DNA of 64,000 bases from Theropithecus gelada (Eukaryota; Chordata; Mammalia; Primates; Cercopithecidae): positions 142,378,766-142,442,765 of the forward strand of contig NC_037689.1 of assembly GCF_003255815.1 (NCBI RefSeq), in the 5' to 3' direction. The notes beneath the pieces were generated by a model. That model was not told the origin of the DNA and did no database searches. It saw only the letters and a program-made list of their open reading frames with translations. Both the position numbers and the translations under genes were made by a program. Shown piece after piece: positions 44,001-56,229 of this stretch (position 1 is the stretch's first letter; every line of letters starts with the position of its first letter).

Positions 44001-44384
44001 TATTGTAGATGTAAGTTTTTCTTATTAATGATACCTCATCCATGGTAAGCCCTTTTGATTTGCAGATGCAGCTCTCTGTTCAGTAAAAATGAATTTAATT
44101 ATATTCTTAAAATGTGACTCAAAATGTCCCCAAGTTTTACCTCCCTTTAGGTATGAATAAGGTCACATTCATATTAATACTAAAATCTTGCTAGCTCCAA
44201 GTTCCCAACACCAAACATAAGTGTCCCTCCCTCTGAGTTGCAATCAGTTTAGGGGAAGGGTCCCAGAGCAACATTCTTTGAATGCTGAAGTGTAAATGTT
44301 TACTGAGGGAGAGCCACCAGTTAACAAACAGCTTCTTTTTTCTTGTTCACATGAACAAACATGACACCATGGCACTCCCAGAAA

Positions 44385-44600
44385 ACCAGAGCAGCTCTGA
44401 CATCAAGTCCTAGCCCTGCTTCTTCATTCTGTGTGAATTTAGGCAAGATATTGACAGCTTTAAATGTCAGTGTCTTCAATTGTAAAACTTAGATAATAAT
44501 GAAACCTTAACCATAAAGTCATCATAAAGACATAATGAATCAATACATACTTAACATTGAGCATACTAAATTGCAAACACTACACAAACCCTGGCTGCAT
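44385..44600 (+). mobile_element. MIR
   Basis: 'ctgacatcaagtcctagccc', 'tctgtgtgaatttaggcaag', 'gtgtcttcaattgtaaaact', 'gagcatactaaattgcaaac' in sense order. Confidence 0.75.
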
Positions 44601-44689
44601 ATAAAATTATTTCATGATATTTTAGAATCACTTATTTCCTTTAGTTAGTCTTGTGTAACTAGGCCAGATTCAATCTTCCTTTACAGGGA

Positions 44690-45010
44690 ATCTTTACTTA
44701 GGAACCTTGGTCTGTGTTCACAAACTGGATTTGGTTCAGGCAAACCAAATGACAGCCCACCACCTGTGGTCTGAGCCCTTTAAAATACCTATATGTAACT
44801 CAACCCATCCTGTTCCATGTACCAAAGACTAAAAATGTGTATCTCTATCCTGGACCTCTCTCTTGAATGTCAGATGTCTAGCTCTAGCTGCCTGCTTGAT
44901 ATCTTCATTTGATATATATTTCTTGAGATAACAAAAGCTAACTCTTTACTTCTACCAACCTATGAATCTGCCTCTACTCTGTACTCTTGCACCATGACCC
45001 TCTATATCAG
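44690..45010 (+). mobile_element. L2 fragment, sense
   Basis: 'ctatcctggacctctctctt', 'gtcagatgtctagctctagc', 'tgcctgcttgatatcttcat', then 'taacaaaagctaactcttta' follow the L2-type text 'tcgacatctccacttgg', the complement of the copy at 48040. Confidence 0.6.
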
Positions 45011-45059
45011 TAAACACCACCAGCTAACCTTTGTTGGTTGTATGTATTGGAGGTATCTT

Positions 45060-45470
45060 CTTCGAAATTGTGGCTTGTTTTTTAACTCTGTTCATGGTGA
45101 TTCTTTCTCACATTTTGTAATTCTAAGTTCTCTTTTAAAAAATTTCTCTGTATTCTGGATGGTTTTTCAGTTCTACCTCTCAGTTCACTAATTCTCAACC
45201 CCTGTTGTATCTATGTTGGTACATACATGTACATGGAGGTTTCAGATTTAATTGGCAATATTTTTCTTTTAAAATGTATAATTAGGTTGTATGACTTCTC
45301 GGTCAGAAAGGGTTGTTTATTCAGGGAAATCTTTCTTGCCCTGGATTGTAAAAGTGCCTCTTATAAGGGGTTTTAGTCTTGCTTTTCTGGGTCCCTCATA
45401 TGACAGTGCTCCTGACCAGTGCTAGTCATGTCTTGGCTTGTGGATCCAATGCTATATAATGAGCTCATTT
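45060..45470 (-). mobile_element. possible L1M 5' region
   Basis: 'tctgtattctggatggtttt', 'acctctcagttcactaattc' are typical of the antisense start of old L1 elements. The following 250 bp are only consistent with it. Confidence 0.4.
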
Positions 45471-46015
45471 TGATCCTCACACTTACAAAGCACAATATAG
45501 GAAAGAGCACAGAAACATATGTACTTGGAAAGAAAAATAGGAACACGAATCTCCTGCAATAGCTGAGAAAAATAAGGTCTTGCTGAATGGAATCTTAGAA
45601 TATCGAAGCTGAAATTATATTTGGAAATCAGTTACTTTTACAGAAAAAAACCCTTAGGTTAAAAGAATTGAGGGGACATTTTCAAGTTAACATGCATGAA
45701 ATTTACAGATCTCAAGAAAATGGGAAGATTGTCAAGTATTCTATAAAAACCCAGGTCTTTCAAGCCTATTTTAATGCTATTTCCATTACATAATTCTCCT
45801 TAAAAATGCTGGTCCCACGCAAGGAGTTGCTACCTTTTCTGCAAGCTTTCTTTTTATAGGATACATGTAGATCTCTGCTAAACAATATTGCCTGGCACAT
45901 ATAAAGCTAGTTGAACTTTTTGCTTGAGAAGATTTTGTAGAAAAATGAATCAAATAATGAATCACTTAAAAAAAAGAGATAAGAAAGAAAAGTACAGTTA
46001 CCTGCTTTAGTAGGC
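45471..46015. other. unassigned
   Basis: No feature recognised. Confidence 0.4.
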
Positions 46016-46019
46016 CCTA

Positions 46020-46441
46020 GCCTTGGTAACTTGTATTGAAAGAAATATTACTTTATTTGGAAAAAGTCTTTTCACTGTGATTAAGGATACTATCCTGTAT
46101 TATCTAGGTGGGTCCTAAAATGCAATCACATGTGTCCTTGTTACAGAGGCAGAGGGAGATTTGTCCCAGAGAGAAAAGCAAAAGGCAAAGTAACCATGGA
46201 CACAGAGATTGGAGTGGTAACCACAACCCAAGAAACACTGGCAGCCATAAGAAGCTGGAAGAAACAAGAAACATATTCTTTTTTAGAGCTTCTAGAGAAA
46301 GTACAGCCCTGCTGACATCTTAATTTGTGCTCACTAAAAATGATTTCATACTTCTGGTCTCTAGAACATTGAGAATATAAGTTTCTTTGACTTAAGCCGC
46401 TAATTTTGTGATTATTTGTTACAGCATCTCTAGGAAACTAA
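46020..46441 (+). mobile_element. MLT1-type MaLR LTR
   Basis: 'actttatttggaaaaagtct', 'ggtgggtcctaaaatgcaat', 'gtgtccttgttacagaggca', 'cagagattggagtggtaacc', 'atcttaatttgtgctcacta', ending 'catctctaggaaactaatcc'. The 61- and 71-codon frames here are LTR sequence. Confidence 0.85.
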
Positions 46442-46835
46442 TCCCCTGCACATACCTATTAATGTAAAGTAAGAAACAATAAACCCAGTATCCTGTCTTC
46501 ATTTTACAGAAATCAAAATTATAGGTAAACATTATTTTCAGTTCCATCCTAAGCATATTTTTAAATGTTTCTTTCTGAACTTTACATCTTTTTCTAAATT
46601 TGCTATACAAAGTACCATCCGATTGTAGAGAACTGAATACTATGTGACCGTGAGTATACATTATCAATTCATGGAAGAAGCCAAAGCTGCATCAGTCCAG
46701 GAAACTGCATGTGGGGCCTTGTCATTGTGAAAATGGGCAAGGGTCACTTTATGCATGTTTTCCAAGATGCCAGCATTAGTCCTCTCAGAATTATCTTGTG
46801 CTATTTTTTTCACTCTGTCAGCTAATCTTAGTATA
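46442..46835. other. unassigned
   Basis: No feature recognised. Confidence 0.4.
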
Positions 46836-47250
46836 AGAATTAGTATGCTCTCAGTTACAAGTAACAGAAAATTCAACTCAGAATGACTCAACCAATAAAA
46901 ATGTTATCTCTTACAGTACATTGTCTAGGAAGAAAGTTCTTTCCATTGTTTTGCTTTGCCATACTCACAACGGGGACCTTTTCTCAGGTTATTTTTCCCT
47001 ATGCTTATATGATGGCTGCTGTAAAGCCAAGCATCACATGTAAACTCAACAATTATCCACAGAACGGCTTTCCCTGTATGTGTTTATTTTTAGGAGCAAG
47101 GAAGATTTCCACTGAAAGCCCCTAGCTGAGCTTCCCTCATGTCTCATCCATAAATGGGTTTCACACCCACCCCCATGTCATAAATTGATTGTTTTTCACT
47201 AATCAGGAGTTATCCCACAGCTAGAGATAAGATTCCCTTTCATGAGGGAA
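46836..47250. mobile_element. ancient interspersed repeat, family not assigned
   Basis: 'gctctcagttacaagtaaca', 'gaaaattcaactcagaatga' start a widely dispersed old mammalian element. Downstream 'tatatgatggctgctgtaaa' is consistent. Class not determined. Confidence 0.45.
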
Positions 47251-47492
47251 AATAACTGAGGAAAAGTTGGGCTTTACTAACACAAATGAAGGCAGGTAAG
47301 ACTGTTGGATAGACAATGAAAATTTCAAGTGAACTACGAATAAAACAGTATACTTACTTTTCTATGAAATTTGATAACTCAATTTAGTCTTAGTATGAGA
47401 TTAGCACAATGTGACTCAAAGCAACCTACATAAAAAAGACATTTTTAAGTTGATATAAGTCATTAAAAACCAGAGCTGTGATATAACATCCC

Positions 47493-47940
47493 TGCTATAA
47501 TTTAAATATTTGATTCCTCCAAATCTCATGTCGAAATTTGATCCCCAATGTTGGAGGTGTGACCTAATGAGAGATGTTTGGGACACAGGAGCAGATCCCT
47601 CATGAACAGATGAATGCTCTGCCTGGACCGGGGGTGGGGGTGGGTGGGTGACTGAGTTCTTGCTGTATTTGTTTCTGTGAGAGCCGAACAAACAAGAAAG
47701 CTTGGTACTATCTCTGCTCTGTCTTGCTTCCTCTCTTACCATGTGATCTCTGTAAAAGCTGGCTCTCTTTCCTCTTCTGCCATGAGTGAAAGTGGCCTGA
47801 AGTCCTCACCTGAAACCAAGCAGATGCAAGCACCATGCTTCAGGAGCAGTGTGCCGAAATTTAAGTGAAATAAACCTCTTCTTAAAATAAATTACCCACC
47901 CTCAGATATTCTTTTATTGCAACACAAATAGACTAAGACA
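47493..47940 (+). mobile_element. MST-type MaLR solo LTR with perfect duplication
   Basis: 'tgctataatttaaatatttg', 'gaaatttgatccccaatgtt', 'ccatgtgatctctgtaaaag', 'gaaataaacctcttcttaaa' (AATAAA signal near 47870), ending 'aatagactaagaca'. Perfect 5-bp duplication atccc at 47488-47492 and 47941-47945. No interior: the product of LTR-LTR recombination. Confidence 0.95.
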
Positions 47941-48039
47941 ATCCCAACATAAATATTCTATAATCTAAGGTAGTCAATCCATGATGCATGATGAAGGAGT
48001 AGAGGGTAGAAACAGATTCATGGGTTGATATAAATAAAT

Positions 48040-48330
48040 AGTTTTCTTTTGCTATCTTAAGAAATTTGAGATACCTGTTATAGATATAAGATGGATATAT
48101 CAAGTAGGCAGCTAGATCTAGGTATCTGACATTCAGTAGAGAGGTCCAGGCTAGAGATACACATTTACAATCTTTGGCACATGGAACAGGATCGGTTAAG
48201 ATACTATAGACATTTCTAAAGGTGGTAGGTTGTAGTTAGGTTTGTCTGAACCACATCCAGGTATAACCACAAAGCCAAATTTCTAAGTGAGAATTTATGA
48301 TGAAGGAGGATTGAGTCTGGTCTGGTTATA
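48040..48330 (-). mobile_element. L2 fragment
   Basis: 'gatacctgttatagatataa', 'tatatcaagtaggcagctag', 'cagtagagaggtccaggcta', 'gagatacacatttacaatct' follow antisense L2. Confidence 0.65.
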
Positions 48331-48384
48331 CAAGACTAAACAAAAGAAAATAGTTGTTCTATTTAAAGCACCATGAAATAATTG

Positions 48385-48535
48385 TGTATATAGCCAATGT
48401 TTACAGAGTGTCTACAATTTACTAGGCTCAGTGGTAAACCTTAAGTATATATGAACTTATTATGTCTTTATGATGACCGTATGGTTAAAGTTTATTATCC
48501 AAATTTTACAATTGAAAACACTAAAATTTAGAGTT
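48385..48535 (-). mobile_element. MIR
   Basis: 'tttacagagtgtctacaatt', 'tactaggctcagtggtaaac', 'attatccaaattttacaatt' in antisense MIR order. Confidence 0.65.
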
Positions 48536-48536
48536 A

Positions 48537-48892
48537 TTTATTAGTTTATTTCCATGCTACTGATAAAGACATACCTGAGACAGGGTAATTTATGAATAAA
48601 AAGAGGTTTAATGTATTCACAGTTACACGTGGCTGGGGAGGCCTCACAACCATGGCAGAGGGTGGAAGGCACATCTTATATGGTGGCAAACAAGACAGAA
48701 TGAAAACCAAGTGAAAGAGGAAACCCCTTACATTAGATCTTGTGAGACTTACTCACTACCACGAGAACAGTATAGGGGAAACTGCTCCCATGATTCAGTT
48801 GTCTTCCACCGGGTCCCTCCTGCAACATGTGGTAATTTTGGGAGCTACAATTCAAGATGAGATTTGGGTAGGGACACAGCCAAACCATATCA
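48537..48892 (-). mobile_element. THE1/MST MaLR solo LTR
   Basis: + strand 'tttattagtttatttccatg' to 'acacagccaaaccatatca'; internal 'ataaagacatacctgagaca' and 'tcaagatgagatttgggtag'. The terminal TG is mutated (tt). Flanks agtta/agctg match at 3 of 5, so the duplication is only suggestive. Confidence 0.88.
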
Positions 48893-48999
48893 AGCTGTCA
48901 ATACATTGACTAAATTTACACAAAGTTTAGAAAAATGAAGAAGCAGGGTTAGGTCATGATGTCAGAGCTGTTCTGGTTTTCTGAGAATGCCCAGAAAAT

Positions 49000-51935
49000 A
49001 CATCGGAATGCAAACTGAATTCAACAGTATATTGGAAATATTGATCATGACAAAGCAGGAGTTTTTTTTTTTTAAATTTTTCTGGGATGCAAGGATGGTT
49101 CAACATATGCAAATCATACAACATGATACACCATATCAACAGAATGAAGGATAAAAACCATATGAACATTTCAATTAATACTAACAAAGTATGTGTAAAA
49201 ATTTAACATCACTTCATGACAAAACACACACATACAGACACACACACACAGAAAAAAAAACTGTGTATAAAAGGAACATACCTAAACATAATAAAAACTG
49301 TATATGACAAACACACAGGTAATATTCTACTGAATAGAGAAAAACTGAAAGCCTTTCCTCTAAGATCTGGAACATGATGGGGATGTCCACTGTCATCATT
49401 GTTATTCAACATTGTACTGGAAGCCCTAGCTACAGCAATCAGTCAAGGGAAAGATATAAAGGATATCTAAGTTAGAAAGGAAGCATTCAAATTATCCTTG
49501 TTTGTAGATTATATGATTTTATGCTTGAAAAAACATGTATAATTTATAAGAAAACAATTAGAACTGATAAATAGATTCAGTAAAGTTATAGTATATAAAA
49601 TCAATATACAAAAACCAATAGCGGCTGGGTGCGGTGGCTCACGCCTGTAATCCCAGCACTTTGGGAGGCCGAGGCGGGTGGATCACGAGGTCAGGAGATC
49701 GAGACCATCCTGGCTAACACTGTGAAACCCCGTCTCTACTAAAAATATAAAAAATTAGCCGGGTGTGGTGGTGGGCGCCTGTGGTCCCAGATACTCAGGA
49801 GGCTGAGGCAGGAGAATGGTGTGAACCCAGGAGGCAGAACTTGCAGTGAGCCAAGATCGTGCCACTGCACTCCAGCCTGGGCGACAGAGCAAGACTCTGT
49901 CTCAAATTAAAAAAAAGCATTTCTACATTCCAGCAGTGAGCAATGTGAAAAGGAAATTTAAAAAGTAATCCTGTTTACAATAGCCACAGATAAAATAAAT
50001 ACCTAGGAATTAACTTAACCTAAGAAATGAAATATTTATATAATGAAAACTATAAAATGCTGATGAAAGAAATTGAAAAGAATAGAAAAAGTTGGAAAGA
50101 TATTCCATGTTCATAGATGGGAAAAATCAATATTGTTAAAATGTGCACACTACTCAAAGCAATCTACAGATTCAATGTAATTCCTACCAATATACCAATG
50201 TTAGTCTTCATAGAAATAAAATAAAACAATCTTAAAACTTCTTTGGAACCACAGAAGACCCAGAATAGCCAAAGCTATCCTAAGCAAAGTGAACAAAACT
50301 GGAGGAATCACACTGCCTGACTTGAAATTCTACTATAGAGTTATAGTTATCAAAAGAGCATGGTACTGGCATAAAAACAGACACATAGAGCAATGGAACC
50401 GAACAGAGAACCAAGAAACAAACCACACATCTACAGTGAACTCATGTTCAACAAAATTGCTGAGAATATACACTGGGGAAAAGACAGCACCTTCAATAAA
50501 TGCTGCTGGGAAAACTGGATATCCAAATACAAAAGAATAAAACTGGACCTCTATATTTTGCTGTATACAAAAAAATCAAATCAAAATGGATTAAAGACTT
50601 AAATCTAAGACCTCAAGCTATGAAACTACTACAAGGAAACATTGTTGAAAGTCTCCAGGACATTGGTCTCGGCAATGATTTAATGCCCCACAAGCACAGG
50701 CAAGCAATGCAAAAATTGACAAATGGGATCACTTCAAGTTAAAAAGCTTCTGCACAGCAAAGGATACAATCAACAAATTGGAGAGATAACCCACAGAATG
50801 GGCAAGAATACTTGCAAATTATCCACCTGACAAGGGATTAATAGCCAGAATATATAAGGAGCTCAAACAACTCTATAGGAAAAAAAATCTAATAATCTGA
50901 TTAAAATATGAGAAAAATATTTGAATGAATAACTTCTCAAAAGAAGACAAGCAAATGGCACACAAGCATATAATAAGATGCTCAACATCATTGATCATCA
51001 GAGAAATGCAAATAAACACTACAATGAGATGTCATCACATCCCATTTAAAATAGCTTATATCCAAAAAAACAGGCAATAACAAATGCCGGTGAGGTTGTG
51101 GATAAAAGGGAACCCTCTTTCATGTTCATGTACATGAAGCCAGTTTCATGTACACTGTTGGTGGGAATGGAAATTAGTACAACCAATATGGAGAACAGTT
51201 TGAAGGTTCCTGAAAACTAAAAATTGAGCTACCATATGATCCAGCAATCCCACTGCTGAGTATGTAATCAAAAGAAAGGAAATAAATATATAGAAGAGAT
51301 ATCTGCACTCCTGTGTTTGTTGCTGTACTGTTAATAAGAGCTAAGATTTGTAAGCAACCTAAGTGTCCATTAACACATGAAGAGATAAAGAAAATATAGT
51401 ACACATACATAATAGAGTATTATTTAGCCATAAAAGAATGTGATACTGTCATTTGCAACAGCATAGATGGAACTGGAGATCGTTATGTTAATTGAAATAA
51501 GTCAGGTACAGAAAGATGAACATCACATGTTTTCACTTATTTTTCGGTTCCAGAAATCAAAACAATTGAACTCATGGGCATAGAGCATAGAAGGATTGTT
51601 ATTAAAGGCTGGGAAGCATAGTGGGGGCCTCAGGAAGAGGTGGGGATGGTTATTGGGTACAAAAAATTGTTTGAAAGAATGAAGACGACCTACTATTGAT
51701 TGCACAACAGGGTTACTATGGTCAATAATGGAATTATCCCTTTTAAAATAACTCAGAGAGTGTAATGGGATTGCTTGTGACACAAAGGATAAATGCTTGA
51801 GGTGATGGATACCATTTTCCATGATGCAATTATTTCACATTGCATGCCTGTATCAAAACATCTTATGCATCCCATAAATACATACACTTAATATGTAACT
51901 ACAGAAATTAAAATTTAAAAATATAATAAAAAGTC
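49000..51935 (+). mobile_element. L1 (L1MA/L1PB-type), 3' 2.6 kb, split by an Alu
   Basis: Begins in mid ORF2 ('ctgggatgcaaggatggttc', 'caacatatgcaaatcataca') and runs in sense to the 3' UTR ('tgatggataccattttccat', 'atacacttaatatgtaacta'). Landmarks on the way are 'ggaggaatcacactgcctga', 'caataaatgctgctgggaaa' and 'ggattaatagccagaatata'. Several ORF2p C-terminal segments survive as short frames (50289-50742) broken by frameshifts and stops. The 5' end is truncated, and a T-rich insert lies near 49060-49077. Confidence 0.93.
49623..49916 (+). mobile_element. AluY inside L1
   Basis: Full-length from 'ggctgggtgcggtggctca' to 'gactctgtctcaaattaaaa'. It splits the L1 text 'caatagc' / 'atttctacattcc'. 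Retains the ancestral 'aattagccgggtg', so it is not of the monkey-specific type. Confidence 0.95.
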
Positions 51936-52059
51936 GTAAAGAAACACTTATAGTCACTCTTCTAAGGGGCAAATAAAAGACTCGAATGTAAGGCTAGCAA
52001 GACATTTTCAATAAGTTAACTGTCTCTGGTAAAGAAAGAGCATAAAAGTGACCTTTGGG

Positions 52060-52440
52060 AAGAGTACTGAAATGGTGGGGAGAGGGCATTTTAGATAGAG
52101 GGAACAACAGGTGTATATCAAAGCATGGAACATGTAAGTCAGTATAGTGCAGTGTGTTTACCAAGCCATAAGTAGTTCAGTGTGGATACAGTATTTTGTG
52201 TAGAGAAAGAGCAATATGAGGTGGGAGATGTGTTGAAAAATGAAGTGAGAAGTATCAGGGGTCATATAATACCACAAAGGTTCTGGTAAATTATGTAAAG
52301 ATTTTGGACATTTAATATAACCCCGGAGTTTCACTGAAGGGTTTATACATGGGGAAGAAAGTATCAGCAATGATCAAATGAATATGGTGGTTCATTTAAA
52401 GATTGATTTTAAAATGTGGTATTAAAAGATCAGGAAGACC
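52060..52440 (-). mobile_element. L2 fragment
   Basis: 'ggcattttagatagagggaa', 'caggtgtatatcaaagcatg', 'gttctggtaaattatgtaaa', 'gattttggacatttaatata', 'gaagggtttatacatgggg' follow antisense L2. Confidence 0.65.
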
Positions 52441-52840
52441 ATTTAGGCTGAGTTCTATGACACACTTTCACCATGGTAGGCAATTGCCAAGAGTATAGAA
52501 AGGAGCTCCACTGTGAACACCTGGGTATGGACAGTGAATGTCCTATGACAGTGACCGTGCCATGGCTCACTGACTGCCAAGTACAACTGTTAGACTGGAG
52601 AGATAGCCAGAAATGCACAAGCAAGGGAGCCACTGAGGAAATAAGTCCTGGAGACGCTGCCCACTGACAGTCAGCAAATAGACGATGGCTACACTGGCTA
52701 CTTCTGGTCTTGTTGTTGGGTTCCTCTGGCCCTAAAGGGGACCTATCAGGCCCTAACTGGAGATTACCATGGTAGGGAATTCCCCCACTGATGAGTATGT
52801 GCACTCCTTCAATAACTCACTCTAGAGTAGTCTTTTGCTC
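52441..52840. other. unassigned
   Basis: GC content near average. The 124-codon minus frame (52430-52804) is the longest non-repeat frame of the region, but it shows no domain and no promoter or splice context. Two 'accatggtagg-aatt' segments (about 52472 and 52767) are an imperfect direct repeat. Confidence 0.4.
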
Positions 52841-52844
52841 ATTA

Positions 52845-53320
52845 TAATAGTAAAAAACACACCTCTAGGTGGAGATTTTAAATGCTAATGAGACATGCGG
52901 CATGTGTACTAGTATGTAGAACCACAGAGCATGTATACCCAAGGGGACCACCTGAAAGATGACTGCAAGTAACCTCCTGTCATGCCCCTTTATGAATAAT
53001 CATGTAAAATTATCATATGGAGAGTCCCCCAGCACTAGCTGCTGCTGGCTTATTCTCTTTTTGGAGCAGCCCACTCTGACTCATCTTCCAGAGTGTACGG
53101 TCTTTTTAAATAAACAATGCCACTGCTATTTTTCCAGCCAAACCAACCCAGAGCTGTTTTCCAGCTGGAGCAGCCTGGCGCTGTGTTTTGTGTCAGCCTG
53201 CTCTTCACTTGGAACATACTTTATTGTCCTTCAATGAACTCTGCTACTTAACTCTTACTGTGCGTCTCTTGGCTGAATTTTTTTTTTCCAATAAGACAAG
53301 AACCTACGACCCTGTAACCC
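52845..53320 (+). mobile_element. ERV1-like solo LTR
   Basis: The 3' part has an LTR U5 plan: 'caatgaactctgctacttaa', 'ctcttactgtgcgtctcttg', 'gctgaattttttttttccaa', 'taagacaagaacctac'. Upstream 'ttttaaataaacaatgcca' supplies an AATAAA. No internal region or PBS follows. 5' end and family uncertain. Confidence 0.65.
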
Positions 53321-53559
53321 TGCCAAAAACACAATAAATGACCATGTACTATAGTAAAAAGGAATAAACAAGGAAGGCAGGGGAAAATAAGGTTTCAGAC
53401 CATCAAATTTTAGAAAACATATAGAAAAAAAGTTATCTTGGAAAGTTAGGATCCATTGAATCTTCTGGTCAGAATCATTTTGCCCTAGTACATGTAAGTT
53501 TTCACTTGGGACATCAAAGGTGTAGGAATAAAAACTTAAAATCCAATGTATACAGATTA

Positions 53560-53720
53560 GAAAATGTTGGCTCCAGATATGCTACTGGAGATCATTTAGT
53601 CTATCATGTCATAAAAATCTGAAAACTCAGGTTTATAAAGGCAAACTGATTTGTCTAGTGTCACATAGTTAGCTAGTTGCAGATCTGAAAGTAGCAATTT
53701 AGGTCTCCTGATGTATAGTT
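53560..53720 (-). mobile_element. MIR
   Basis: 'aggcaaactgatttgtctag', 'gtcacatagttagctagttg', 'cagatctgaaagtagcaatt', 'ggtctcctgatgtat' are in antisense MIR order. Confidence 0.7.
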
Positions 53721-54830
53721 CGATGTACAGCTTGGTATTTTGTTGAGCTCACGTTGAAATATTGAAAGACACAGAATATGATAAATGTCCTCATAAATAC
53801 TCTATGTCACTACTTCTTTTAATATGGCAATCTTATTTTGAATTTAGTTTCCTCATTTTCTTTAACATATGTGCAGATGTCTGAGTTCCCATTTATATGG
53901 TGGTAGAAGAAGTAGAATATGAAGTTAGAGAAGAGTCCAGAAACTGGATGCTCCATAACAACCTATTAGAAAGCTGAAAAGCTTATCTTTATCAGACACA
54001 ATTACAACCTCTAATTCAGCTCACTATTTATTGAATTCAAATCTTGGAAACTACCTTAATATGCAATAGTTCATGTCACTGATAGGTTTTAGAGTAGATT
54101 TTATTAGCTGAAAACAAGGTATTATCTAAATATGATTTGTTCTTTTCCTAGGTGGTACACTGGGGTAAAATTTCCAGCTTCTACAAAGCATTGCTATCAC
54201 TTTGTGGCAATTAATGCCACAAACAAAAATAGACAAGCAGAAATTTTTCCATGAAATGATCAGTCCTTTGGACTATTCATGAAATAAGTTGACTACAGAA
54301 TCCCTAGAGGAAAAGTGACCCTGGAGAAAAATTGCACAGTAAAAACAATCATTTTGATCAACAATTGAAAACATTTTTGTCGATAAAAAATGTGCTTTCA
54401 CTCCTGACTCCTATGTGATGAAATTCTTAATGTCCTTGCATATGTTAACCACTCAGGGGCAACAGCCTTTAGCTGGAATTCCCCATGTATTTCCTATGAT
54501 GAGTTACTTCCTAGAGCGACTCTTTTTCCCTCTTCCTTTTATTTCCTATATTCCTCTTCACCACATCCAGGGCTATGGTAGGACAGTACTGTGGTGGAAG
54601 AATTGATTATGAAAATGAGAAGGTAATCAATTGCTGCAGATTCCACTTTCTAGTTCAAAATCAGATTTAATCTCAACTCTAAATCTTTACTACACTCTCC
54701 TTTCCCTCATCTCTTGACCAGCATATACACTAAACTCCAGTCATGCTATTTACCCCAGACCCCAGTCTCCTTTGAAAAAATATCCCCAAATAATCAAGTC
54801 CAGATTTAAGAATAATAATATTATAAAGAT
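53721..54830. other. unassigned, nothing recognised
   Basis: No repeat, RNA gene or coding signal that I can defend. Confidence 0.45.
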
Positions 54831-54834
54831 AGTT

Positions 54835-54958
54835 ATGATTTATGAGGCGTCTAGTATGTATTTGGTTCTATTAAGAGCTTTCTAATATATTACTTGATGT
54901 AATCCTCATAATGATAATCTGAGATAGATACTATCTTTATTTAATTGTTATGATTGAT
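54835..54958 (-). mobile_element. MIR
   Basis: 'gcgtctagtatgtatttggt', 'acttgatgtaatcctcataa', 'gagatagatactatctttat' in antisense order; truncated at the LTR that follows. Confidence 0.7.
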
Positions 54959-54962
54959 TCAT

Positions 54963-55347
54963 GTGTATTAGTTTCCTGTGCCTGCTGTAAAATATCACCA
55001 TGAACTTGGTGGCTTAAAACAACAAAAATATATTATCTCACAGTTCTGAAGGCCAGAAATCTGAAATCAGTATTACTGGAGTGAAATCAAAGTATTGTCA
55101 AGGCCACACTCCCTTAGGAAGATTTAATGGAAAATCACTTTCTTGTCTCTTCAGCTTCTGGTGGCTGCCAGTATTCCTTGGCTTGTGGACCCATTATTCC
55201 CATTTTGGCCTTTATGGTGACTTTTCCTTCTCTTCTGTCATAAAATATCTCTCTCTTACCTAAGAACGTATGTGGCTACATTTAGGGCCTACCTGGATAA
55301 TACAGAATGACCTTCCCATCTCAAGATCCTTTGCTTAATCGTATCTG
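54963..55347 (-). mobile_element. MLT1-type MaLR LTR, partial
   Basis: 'tgtattagtttcctgtgcct', 'ggtggcttaaaacaacaaaa', 'tctcacagttctgaaggcca', 'ggcctacctggataatacag', 'tcgtatctgcaaagtc' is the complement of MLT1 in order, lacking the outer LTR start. Confidence 0.85.
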
Positions 55348-55384
55348 CAAAGTCACAGTTATTGAAAGAGAAGCAGGTGGGAGA

Positions 55385-55404
55385 GTTGACCCCAGGGGGT
55401 CAAC
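55385..55404. repeat. perfect 9-bp inverted repeat
   Basis: gttgacccc and ggggtcaac separated by 2 bp. No known site assigned. Confidence 0.8.
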
Positions 55405-55634
55405 TGAACACTAGAGAAGAGAAGCATAAACTTGGAAGTGCACGGCTCAAAAAAGAGGAAGTTTTCATCCTCCCCAACCCTTATCTGAAAACCTCTATAA
55501 TTATTTTTATACCTACTTCCAGCTTTCACCCTGCTGAAGCCTATACTTTATGACATGTACAAATGTCTCAGTAGTTTATATCTAGTGATTTCTTCACATC
55601 CACCACTTTGTTACAGAATGATTTTTGTTAGTTA

Positions 55635-55770
55635 CTGTTATAGGTTGAATAGTATACCTACCCCCAAATAATCTGTATTGAAGTCTTAACTTCCAGTACC
55701 TCAAAATGTGACTTTATTTGGAAATAGTTTTATCACAGATGCAATTAGTTAAGACTTTCCTACATCAGCT
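55635..55770 (+). mobile_element. MLT1-type LTR, 5' part only
   Basis: 'gttataggttgaatagtata', 'agtacctcaaaatgtgactt', 'tatttggaaatagttttatc', 'acagatgcaattagttaaga' is the start of an MLT1 LTR in sense. It is opposite in orientation to the 54963 copy. Confidence 0.8.
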
Positions 55771-55872
55771 ACATTTGACCTATTCAATCTCCTACTGGAG
55801 ATTGAATTTGGAAATATCCAGATTGCTTCAAAATCTCCACTAACAAGTACAATGATGGATAGCCTTGCATAA

Positions 55873-56229
55873 TGTATTAGTCCATTCTCACACTGCTAAT
55901 AAAGACATACCTGAGACTGTGTAATGTACAAAGAATAAGAAGTTTAATGGATGCACAGTTCCACATGGCTGGGGAGGCCTCACAATCACGGTGGAAGGCA
56001 AAGGAGGAGCAATGGCATGTCTTACATGGCAGCAAGTGAGAGAGCTTGTACAGGGGAACTCCCATTTATAAAACCATCAGATCTCATGAGACTTATTCAC
56101 TACCACGAGAACAATATGGGGGAAAATGCCTCTATGATTCAATTATCTCCACCTGACCCCACCCTTCACACATGGGGATTATTATAATTCAAGGCGAGAT
56201 TTGGGTGGGGACACAGATAAACCATTTCA
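55873..56229 (-). mobile_element. MaLR 3' LTR
   Basis: + strand 'tgtattagtccattctcaca' to 'acacagataaaccatttca'; contains 'catttataaaaccatcagat' with a TATA-like element. Confidence 0.95.

Noticed and set aside
47630..47650. G-rich run as a G-quadruplex
   Set aside because: The G run lies within the MST LTR and has only short, closely packed runs; a formal G4 score was not possible here.
50289..50742. Three overlapping frames with conserved-looking text
   Set aside because: They are ORF2p C-terminal remnants of the L1 at 49000-51935 shifted between frames by indels.
52430..52804. 124-codon minus frame outside any recognised repeat
   Set aside because: No domain, signal peptide, splice or promoter context; length is compatible with chance in a 64-kb window. 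Cross-species dN/dS would decide it.
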